Origin: Punica granatum
Lineage: Eukaryota > Streptophyta > Magnoliopsida > Myrtales > Lythraceae
Assembly: GCF_007655135.1 (NCBI RefSeq)
Contig: NW_022204097.1
Coordinates: forward strand, 1 to 64,000
Reading direction: 5' to 3'
DNA: 64,000 nucleotides
The notes beneath the pieces are model-generated. The model saw only the letters and a list, made by a program, of their open reading frames with translations, was not told the origin of the DNA and did not search any database. Each line of letters begins with the position of its first letter. The first letter of the stretch is position 1. The translations under genes were made by a program, and so were the position numbers. This document shows, one piece after another, positions 55,063 through 64,000 of the stretch.

Positions 55063-58000
55063 TGTACGAACCCGAATGTGGACTCTCGTCGGGGCCCGCA
55101 TGCGCACTTTTGGATCGCGCGGCTTGGGAGTGTCCACCTTCCCGTGGGGATGCGTGACTGACACGCGTGAGAGAAGGAATCGCCACTTATCATTTTACGA
55201 CCCGTAGGTCGAGGGTGGATAAGTTACCTGGGTCTAGGGCTATGGAACACCTAGTTTGTCGTTAAGGCATTGATCTGTGCGGAACCGGAAAATCCGTGTT
55301 CGGGGGTTCATGTTACGTGAGAGCCTATATCCCGCACTCCCTTTCGGTACTCTGGTTTGCTAGGCTTGCATGTTTTATGATTTACCGCATGAATTAAGTT
55401 GCACTCGGCTCGCACGTTTTGACACCGGAGATTCGGTGAACCAAACAATGTCGGTTGAGAAGCCGAGAGAGAAGTAAACCTGTATGTCGGGGAGTTGGTT
55501 CACAATCTTGCGTTACAGTTCATCGAACCATGGAGGTTGAATCCCTGCGTGAACCAAAACCGCGAGATCTTGGATTTACTTGTGTCTGGGCAAGCATTAG
55601 ACCGATTCGATTAATTCGACTCTCGGACCGTTCGCTCATCGACTGGAATTCTTACAGAATGAATGTACAAAATAAAAATCCTTACAATGCTCTCGAAAAT
55701 AATAAATACAAATTACAAATGGCCGAATTCCAGTCGACTCGCGTTCGGTTATTATTCCACTCTAACTCACCGTGAGTTTAAAGAAAAGACTGAAGAACCG
55801 AAATTCAATGGACGCTCTCACTGAATAGGGCGTTGGACCCTGTGAGTGTTGATTATGGCGTTGGACCCTGTGATCGATGATTAGGGTGTTGAACCCTAAT
55901 ATTATTCGGCCTAGGGATCAGGCTCGACCCGCATGGCAAACAGGTGCGGAAAAATAACACGCAACATGTTAATAACAGACAAGGTGTTTGTTATTGTCGA
56001 GTGTACGTGTTTTAACAAGTTTATTGATCCGGGGTATTTTGGCATGCAAATCCTACCCTAGACAAACAAGCACGTGCCAATGTTTTAGCATTCGGCTTTG
56101 GTTTGAGAACCTGACATGTCGGGTGTCCGTAGTCAAGTTTCGAGTGTGTGGATTGTTTTTACAGTGATTCGGTGTTGTGACACTGAATTACCACTGAATT
56201 AGCCCAACTCGTGTTTTGACTCTAGATTTGGAACATAGAGTTCCACCTAACCATTTTCTAGCATTTGGTTAAGTCGAGTGAAATGATTAGTCAGTTAATT
56301 GTAATTTTGATACAGAGTACCCAACTGACACCTTAAGCTGAGCTAGGATGCCGGCAAATCACAAAATGATGTTCTTGCCCTTGATTTGAAAATTTATTTT
56401 CAGAAAAGGAGAACAACACAATACGGATTTGAAAGTATGAGGGTTTTGAAAAGGGCATTAATACCATTTTGTAATTCGTCGACGCGAGTTACAAATTAAT
56501 GTCCAATTCATGCAAAGTTGTTTAAATTGAATGAATTAACCGTGTGAATGTCCCGATTAACCCGTTCGTGGAATTAATGCTTAAGGTTATGCCGAATGCA
56601 TTAATTGTGAAAACGATTCGTGATTGACGACCAAGACGATTCCATAAGGATCGAGGATATTTGGTCCAATGACCGCAACTACCCTCGTAACTGAATGGAC
56701 CCGAATGAGTCATCGATACCCGAATCCATGCATGGTTTGTTTTGAAAAGACATTTTCATGCGATATTGCGACGATAATGTAAATTGCAAATTACACGAAA
56801 GCCGAGAACGGACTCAAAACGGGAAGAGGAAGCCTCATGCAACCCGTACGAGTCTAAGAGGCTCTCGGCCACTTCTCTTTGGAGATAGCCGAGAGGTCCC
56901 ATGGCCCGAATGGGGTTCCACGAGGTTTCCCCGTCTCGTTTCGAATCATTTCTCGCATGCTTAAACGACAAACATGATAAATGACACGATTAAACGAAAG
57001 TCGGTATTGCCATGACTTGACTAACGCATTCGAACATGCAAACATACACAAACAAGTTATTTAAGGAATCGATAAAACAATACCGACTTCATGCATGTAA
57101 GAAAACACGAGAAGACTCGGGAATCGAACTTGGATCGGGCTAAGAAGGCCGTTCTTAACCCGAGGAAAGCAAGCCAAGTCTCGATTACCTCTTCTTGAGG
57201 CAAACCCGAGAGCTCTTTTGCTTATTTCGGGTCGGGAAGGTCTTCCGAGGGTCGATCCAAACGTTTCCCGACATGCTAACATGTTAATCGCGGATAAACA
57301 TGCATGATATAATGTAAAAGTGCATAAACATGAAGTCTTGCAAGTGAACATGCTTTGTGCACTATATTACTCCATAGCCATGCAATTAATGTAAAAAGCC
57401 CTAACTCCTCTAAGTCAAGAGTGATTTACCTAGCCTCGGGATACGAGGAAAGAGTCGGGGAAGTGTTCGAGAGTCGGGTGACTCGGTAGAACGCTTGGAA
57501 GGATGCTCGGGTGCAAAGGATGCACATTCGGGGAGCTAGGTGCACTGGGAGTGCGGCTGGAGTGCACGGGAGGCGCGCGGGGCGCGAGGGCAGGCGCGCG
57601 GGCGTGCAGGCGTGCGCGCGGCTGTGCGGGCGGGGCGTGCGCGGGCGCGCGGCTGGCACTGTTCACCCAAGAGTGACGATTCTTCACCCGAAATGCACTA
57701 AATGACCTGAAACAATAATTTAAAGACTTCAAATGGAAAAACCAATTGCACCAATGAACTCCATGGGTCCAAAACATATGGTCCATGGAGTTTGAGAATT
57801 TTTGAAGTTAAGTCGGGATAATGAACATCGGCTTCCGACTTAAGAAACTCAAAGCTTTCTTCGGGTTTTCTTCGGTTTTTCTCTCTTGGTTTTGAAGTGT
57901 TGAAGCTTGCTGGTTTTGGCTATGGAGTTGAGAGCTTTTCTTGAGGGAGAAAGCTTGGAGAGAGTGTGCAAGAGGAGAAGTGATTAACTTAATCACTTTG

Positions 58001-59617
58001 GGGCTATTTATAGGCAAAGCTAATGGGCAATTAAGCAAAAGCAAGCACACTTAAGCCTCCCATTAGCAAATTTCGGTTTGCCTAATGAGGATGAGGATGA
58101 ATGTGAGCCAAGTATCCTTCATGTGGAATAGGCAAAAGCATTAATGAGCATTGATGAAGGCTTGAGTGTTGTCTTCAAACTCTTGGATATTTTCAAGCAA
58201 GAGTGCAAGTTGGCTTCTTGCATTGAAGAAGAAGAAGCTTCTAGAATAAGGGGTGACTCATCTTGGGCATCCCGTCGGTCCCACGACCGAAGAGGAGAAA
58301 CCGGGAAAAAGCTCGGGTCTCGATTGATCGCGCATTCGAGGCTCGGGGTTCGAACCAAATGTTGAATTATCGATATACGCGAGGAAACGGATTTAATGAG
58401 TCCGAGATTGGCATTTTCCGTGAGGAATTGCCAAATATCTGTATGAGGCTCGGAAGCCGGTTTTGCTCCTTTTATGCATTCAGAGCGAGGTTACCCACTT
58501 CTAACAGCATATCTTGTATCTGCATCCCACGTCGGTCATTTTGACATAAATTGTCAAATTACGTGGGCACTTATCCCTTAAGCCGGTAAATGCAAATATG
58601 GAGCCGGAGATGTCCTAGGAGGCTGAAACTGAATTTCTCATATTGCTTTCTGAGTTTCTTGGGCGATTCGGAGATCACTGTGATCTCTGTTTGCCGAGAT
58701 TGGGCCTCTAAGGATATGAAAAGTGCATCTAGGACCCTTAAAGCACTGCTCGAGGGGTCTAGATGAGTTGTGTGATTCATTCCGACGATTCCACATTGAG
58801 CCTTGAGAAGGCTAGCATTGTGTAATGTAAGCATCCGGCGTCAAGTTTCCCCAAAGAGGACCTCCGGATATGGATCTTCACTGAAAATGGCCTTTTGTGC
58901 TCCTCGGAGGTTACTCGGGAAACCGTGAAGGGTTTTGCTGTCTGTTTTGCTCAATTGCCAATGTCCGCTGGAGTTTTCAGGGCAATGTAGTGTGAACTTC
59001 GTTTATCGTAATTTCATCAGACCAGTCTCCGGTTATGCTCTTCCGAAGAGGGGTATGCCTGTTTTGTCGTTCGGAAGTCATTCAGGGTGTCTGTATGGCT
59101 TCCAGAAGACAATCTACAGCACTGCTCGTGCTCTGCATGATTGTGGGGCATGGCCGCATCTGATATTTGGAATTAACTTTTCTCCGAGAAACCGACATTT
59201 TTGGACTTCCACTGAAAAGTTGTCTGTATACAGAAAGTTGTTCTGTATAGAGCATATGATTTGTAAAATGCCTTTGGGGACACTTTTCATCTGTTTGGCA
59301 CTGGGGTGGATTTTTGGAGTCCAATATTGGCTATCTTCCGATAATCGAGCGAACTATCGGAAAATAGAACCGTCCGTGTGATATACTGAAAATGCCGGTT
59401 TTGGACATTGCTGAGCTCTCTAGTCACTCTGTTGCTCCTTGATGACCCCTGAAGTCCTTCTGTCATATGCATGTGTCATTTGCCCAATTTCGCCGACTTG
59501 AGGATGAATAGTGATTTTTTGCTCTGTTGAGCCGTTTTCTGTATTCTGCTCAAGTCGTGGCTTGTATCATTGCTAATAATGTAATTTGAATGAGTGAGCC
59601 AAAATGGGGTGCTGACA
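55063..59617 (-). repeat. Element D 5' LTR (complete, 4555 bp)
   Basis: TGTACGAACCCGAATGTGG to GGGGTGCTGACA. Nearly collinear with the 3' LTR over its whole length; differences are scattered point changes and the GC tract at 57565-57655. The U5 hairpin near 55311-55333 has lost pairing (GTGAGAG where D left has GTGCGGG). Confidence 0.95.
58004..58012 (-). promoter_or_regulatory. TATA box, element D 5' LTR
   Basis: TATAAATAG on the minus strand; predicted promoter of the D transcript, reading toward 55063 and the internal region. Confidence 0.68.
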
Positions 59618-59622
59618 GGTAA
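59618..59622. other. Target site duplication of element D (right copy)
   Basis: GGTAA after D's LTR end, identical to GGTAA at 44060-44064 before D. In the uninterrupted C 3' LTR the equivalent site reads GATGGTAAATACC (about 32294-32306), confirming the site and duplication. Confidence 0.93.
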
Positions 59623-61359
59623 CTACCATGACTCCCGACTTAAGTCTGGAGTGTTTTTGCTTGTTGTTGGCTGAGCTGAAGTTTGCTGCTGGCTGCGGTT
59701 TTTGCTGAGGGTTTTGAGAGCTTTTTCTTGATGAAATTGGCAAGTGTTGATGCAAGAGAAGATGTCTTGAAGTTTAAGTAAGCTTAGGCTATATATATGC
59801 AAGCTAATGATGCAATTAGGCAAACAAAGTGGAATTAGGGGGCATGCTTATAGGATCCAAATTTTTTAAGAGAATTAGGATGGGGTTTTGATTGAATGAA
59901 GCATTAATGGATGGATGGTGATGGTGGAGTGTTGAAGTAGAAGACTTAGATATTTTGAAGAAGATAGAATTGTAAGTTGGCTTCTTATCTTCAAGAAGAT
60001 GAAGAAGACAAGGGATAGGGCAGTTTGGGCAAGGATGGGGCGTCTAAGGCTGAGTTGTGGGCCCCACGAGTCTTGAGAGAAGTTTGGAACAAAGTTCGGG
60101 TCTCGATTGATCGCGTGTTCGAGGTTCGTGGTTCAAACGAACGTTGAATTGTCATTGTGCGCGTAAAAATGGTTCAAACGAACCCAAAATTGCCCATTTT
60201 GCATAAAAAAAATGCACGTGTGGTTTTTAGGCTCGGAAGTCGGTTTTGCTCATTTCAGGCGATCAGAGCAAAGCTAGCCATTTATGAGAATGTATCTCGT
60301 GTCTGCATTTCGCATTGGTCATTTTGACGTGCATTGTCAATCAGACCGAATAATTGACTCTTAAGCCAGTATTGCGAATGTGAAGCCAGAGACGTCCTAG
60401 GAGTCCACAACCGGATTTCTCAGAATGCTTTCTGAGTTGCTTGGATGATCCAGAGATCGTTGCGATCTCTGTTCGTTGAGAACAGACCTCGATGGATTGA
60501 AAAAGTGCATATGAAACCCTAAAAGCACTGTTTTGAGGGCCTAGATGGATTGTGTGATTCCATATGAGGATTTCACATTAAGTCTTGGGATAAGCGGCAC
60601 TGGGTTGGCTAACCATCTGTCGTCAAGTTTCCGTAAAAAGGACCTCCGGTTATGAATTTCCATTAAAAATGATCTTTTTTGCCATTCGAAGGTCATTCGG
60701 GAAACTAAAAGGGATATTGCAGTCTGATTTTCCCAATTGTGTATGTCCGCTGGGGTTTTCAGGGCAATGCATGGCTAACTTGGTTTACCGATATTCCGTC
60801 AGACCAGTCTCCGGATCTGATTTTCCGTTGAAAGGTATGCTTGTTCTACCTCTCGGGAGTCATTCGATGAGTCTGTGTGGCTTCCGAGGAGCAATCTGAA
60901 GCGATGCTTGTGATCTGTAGAATTGCGAGGTGTGACTGTATCTGACATAAGGTATTAACTTTTCTCAGGTGAACTGGTGTTTTTTGACTCACATTGAAAA
61001 GTTGTCTGTATTCAGAAAATGGCTCTGTATAGAGCAGATGATTTGTGAAATGTGTTTAAAGATAGTTTTCATCTGTTTGGCACCGCAAGGGATTTTTGGA
61101 GTCTAATATTGACTATCTTCTGATGGTCAAGCGAACTAGCGGAAAATAGCTATGTAAGAGTTGTATCTTGAAAACATCGGTTTGGATGTTATATGGGCTC
61201 CCTGTTTGCTCTGTATGTTATTGGATGATTATGTATGTTCTTCTGTCATGTGCTTGAATCATCTGCTTAAGCCTTCTTCTATATCAATACTCAAGTCATG
61301 GCGTGAATTGCTGTTGATAGGCATTGCCTGAATTGGTGAGCCAAAATGGGATGCTGACA
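59623..61359 (-). repeat. Element C 5' LTR, outer segment (U3, TATA, start of R)
   Basis: Continues C's LTR from the D insertion to ATGCTGACA at 61359. TATA box ATATATATAG is at 59789-59798. D therefore sits about 165 bp downstream of C's predicted promoter, between it and the rest of C. Confidence 0.92.
59789..59798 (-). promoter_or_regulatory. TATA box, element C 5' LTR
   Basis: ATATATATAG on the minus strand, same as at 32469-32478. It now faces into element D, not into C's leader. Confidence 0.58.
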
Positions 61360-61364
61360 CTTAC
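61360..61364. other. Target site duplication of element C (right copy)
   Basis: CTTAC after C's LTR end, against CTTAT at 28626-28630 before C. One transition in five bases fits the age suggested by C's LTR divergence. Confidence 0.8.
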
Positions 61365-64000
61365 AGGTTATTACAGAACAAGTGTTTTGCCCAAGAACGC
61401 CTAGAACCCGATGTCTTAACTCGCTATTGCCCGTGTATACTTAAGTCGGATGCATGCTTAGTCAGGTAATTGCGTTTTGATCTAGAGTACCTGACTAAAT
61501 ACCCGAAACTATGTTAGAATGACAAAAACTCATCAGCTGGATAAGAAGGGGTTATGCAGATGAACCTGCACCTGAACAGGTAACCCGTTATTATCCTGAT
61601 ACTGTAGTATTTCTGTCAAGCTAACCCTAGGGGTGTCGCTAAATTGTGAAATGACGATTTTGCCCTTGACTTGAAAATTGTTTTCAAAAAAAGGGAACAA
61701 CGCGATGTAGACCACCTCGGCCTGTAGCCGGCAATGACCAATTCCCTGGATCCCCCAGGGTTATTCAAGAACCCTGAAAAAGCCAAAGATATGGTCGGTC
61801 TATCCGGGAGTTATCAGAAGAAGACTCCCATATAACGATCTGATTCGCCTAGAATTAGGTGCGATTTCGAGTCGAGATATGCGAGACTTCTTCGGAACCC
61901 ATGCCACTTCGGATCACGAGTTTTCGAATTTGAAATGTGCGAGTGTTTTGAAAAGGGCACTAACATCATTTGACAACTTGTCGGTGCAAGTTATCAGTTT
62001 AGTGGCCAATTTATGCAAATTTATCAGTGCCAAGTGGATTTAATCGTGTGAGCGTCCCGATTAACCTGTTGGTGGGATTACAGCTTAAAATAAATGTCGA
62101 ATGCAGTAAATGTGTGAGTTACAAACAATAAGACAGATAATGGATTAATCCACTGAATGGAGTCTGATTACCTAAAAAGCTTAATTTAATGAAAACGATT
62201 CGTCTATCGGTGACCAAGACAGGTCCAGAAAGGTCGATGATAATTTGGTCAAAATGACCAAAACACCCTCGAGATCCAAATGGTCCCAAAAGGGTCATCG
62301 ATTTCCGAATCCATGCATTTTGCTTTAAAAATAATGTTTTAACGGCGTTTTAATGCGAGATTTGCGATGATATTGAAATTGCGACTACACAAAATCTGAG
62401 AAATGGATTTCATCGAGGTAAAGAGACCGTTCTTGACCCGAATAAGGTCAAGGAACTCTCAGCTCTTCCCTTTTGAGGATAGTCGTGGGTTTCCTTGACC
62501 CGTTTCAGGTTTCAAGTGTTCTCTTTAACCCGATTTCGACTATTTCTCGCATGCTCAAACGTTAAACACAATAAATAACATGATTTTGCAAAGTTGATAT
62601 CGCCATGATATCAAAAAGCGCATTTAAACATATAAACACGCACGAACATGTTATTTATTGAATCAATAAAACGATACCGATTCCATGGATGCGGGAAAAA
62701 CATGAAAACTCAGGAAACGACTTAAATCGGGGCAAGGAAGCCATCCTTGACCCGAAAGAGTCAAGCAAACCCTCGATTACCTCTCCAAGAGGTTAACTGA
62801 GATGTATCTTGGCTTTTCAAGGTTGGGATGGTTTCCTCAACTTCGATTTAAACATTTCCCAACATGCTAGCATATATTACGATGATAAACATAGAAAATA
62901 TAACGTGAAAGTGCATAAAAATATGATCTTGCAAGTAAGACATGCTTGAAACACATTATTCTTCCATAAACATGCAAAAAATGTAAAAAACCTAGCTCCT
63001 CTAAGTCGGGAATGTTATACCTAGCCTCGGGATACGAGAAAATAGTCGGAGAAGGGCTAGAGAGTCAGGTGACTCTACTGAGCACGAAGATGGGTGCTAA
63101 GATGCATGAGCATGGGTGTTCGGGTGTACAAGCGTGCAGATGGACAAATGCCTGGGTGCCCTGGCGCGTGCTGAGGCGCGAACAAGTGGGCGTCTGGGGA
63201 AAGGAGCGCGTGGACGTATGAGCTGATCACAGGCTGCTATGGCTTGGAGGAGTTGAGAGCATTTGTTGAGAGAGAATTGCTAGAGAGAGTGTGCATGGAA
63301 GAAAAATCCTTAAGCTAATGATCTTTATGCAATATATAGGTAAAGCTAATGAGAAATTAGTAAAAAGAAAGTACAATTAGTGCTAAGATTAAGGGGGGCG
63401 GATTTCATAATGAAGATAAGGATGAATATCATCCAAGTATTCTTCATGAAGAAAAGCCAAAATGCATTAATGCCATGAATTTGAAGTTGGAGTGTAGAGT
63501 GAAAGACTAAGGATATTTTGCATACAACTTGGCTAGCTTTGTCTTGAGCAAGGGGAAGAAGATGCCGTGGGTCCCGCTTGGGATGGAGGTGAGTTGGGAA
63601 AGCTCGAGTGTCGATCGGTCGGGTATTCGAATTTCGTGCTTCGAAAGAACGACGTATCAACAATGTGCGCGAAGAAACGATCCCGATGAGCCTAAAATTG
63701 CTCATTTTGCATGAGAAAAGCTCGGGTGGTCATGAGGCTTGGAAGCCGATTTTTGCTCGTTTCAGACGATCAAAACAAAGTTAACCATTTCTGATAGCAT
63801 ATCTTGCATCTGTGTTCAATGTTGGTCATTTTGATATGCATTGTCAGTCGGATTGAATAGTTGACCCTTAAACTGGTATTGTAAATTTGGAGCCAGAGAC
63901 ATCCTAAGAGGTTGAAATTGGATTTCTCAGATTGCATTCTAAGTTGCTTGGGCGAGTCGGAGATCACTGCGATCTCAGTTTGTTGAAAACAGACCTCTAA
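61365..64000 (-). repeat. Element B 5' LTR, outer segment (cut by window end)
   Basis: Continues B's LTR after the C insertion. It is collinear with A's LTR from about 15100 onward, with landmarks GATGAACCTGCACCTGAACA (61559), CTCCTCTAAGTCGGGAATG (62996) and a TATA-like box at 63332. By comparison with A and C, the LTR should end near 64900-64950, outside the window. No GC-rich repeat tract as long as A's or D's is present; 63150-63215 is moderately G-rich. Confidence 0.87.
63332..63339 (-). promoter_or_regulatory. TATA box, element B 5' LTR
   Basis: CTATATAT on the minus strand at the conserved LTR position, beside the AAGCTAATGA block shared by all LTRs here. Confidence 0.55.

Larger units (their letters stand above)
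44065..59617 (-). mobile_element. Element D: complete coding-free Ogre derivative (LARD-like, 15.5 kb)
   Basis: Two full LTRs (44065-48602, 4538 bp; 55063-59617, 4555 bp) flank 6.46 kb with PPT, 60-bp array, non-coding block, leader and PBS, but no ORF1, gag or pol. The 5-bp target duplication GGTAA is perfect (44060-44064 and 59618-59622). LTRs differ at about 1-2% by eye. All cis signals an A-like partner would need are present, so D was probably moved in trans. A large element without coding capacity fits the LARD class, here of Ogre type. Confidence 0.95.
28631..61359 (-). mobile_element. Element C: coding-free Ogre derivative inserted in B, itself split by D
   Basis: The 3' LTR is 28631-34080 (5450 bp) and the 5' LTR is 40337-44064 plus 59623-61359 (5465 bp together); the matching lengths support the reconstruction. 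The internal region, 34081-40336, has PPT, tandem arrays, the non-coding block, leader and PBS but no ORF1, gag or pol. Flanks are CTTAT on the left and CTTAC on the right, a 5-bp target duplication with one transition. LTR divergence by eye is around 10% in the first 100 bases or so, older than D or A. Without D and its duplication it is about 17.2 kb. Confidence 0.92.

Overview
This 64 kb window looks like repeat-rich intergenic DNA from a large angiosperm nuclear genome. I see no host gene in it. Nearly every base belongs to very large Ty3/gypsy LTR retrotransposons of the Ogre/Tat type. The evidence is LTRs of 4.5-5.5 kb, a shared PBS core (TGGCGACTCCACTGGGGACA), an extra ORF (ORF1) upstream of gag, a short intron between protease and reverse transcriptase, two successive RNase H regions before integrase, and hypervariable tandem repeats in the 3' UTR. 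The host species cannot be named from the sequence.

Six elements, called A to F here, are nested. On the left, element A (minus strand, 1-19053, left LTR cut by the window edge) lies inside an LTR of F (plus strand, 19054-19655 visible), which lies inside the 5' LTR of E (plus strand, 19656-20398, then PBS and an ORF1 relic to about 21560). On the right, element B (minus strand, from about 21580) runs through a non-coding block, an intron relic, a broken gag, an ORF1 relic and a PBS into its 5' LTR (27525-28630). That LTR is split by element C (28631-61359) and resumes at 61365. The 5' LTR of C is itself split at 44064/59623 by element D (44065-59617). D has a perfect 5-bp target duplication (GGTAA). 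C has a duplication with one mismatch (CTTAT/CTTAC). E and B meet tail to tail at about 21560-21580, each having lost its 3' half.

Only A has a full gene set, read right to left: 5' LTR 13916-19053, PBS, leader, ORF1 (intact, 498 codons), gag, protease, a 188-bp putative intron, reverse transcriptase, degenerate RNase H, a second complete RNase H, integrase, a repeat-rich 3' UTR, a polypurine tract and the 3' LTR. Its gag-pro-pol reading frame is broken about eight times by small indels, although its LTRs are nearly identical. Many breaks are one-base changes in homopolymers, and the left LTR has a tight cluster of similar indels, so assembly error is a real possibility.

B, C and D form a non-autonomous series. 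B keeps scraps of ORF1 and gag. C and D keep no coding sequence but retain LTRs, PBS, PPT and TATA box, and would need proteins from an A-like partner. In all three, the RT-RH-INT region is replaced by a shared non-coding block absent from A. The points most worth following are this replacement block, a conserved hairpin family in the 3' UTR (six copies in four elements), a conserved U5 hairpin, and 3' UTR tandem arrays that appear in one element as arrays and in another as single-copy precursors.
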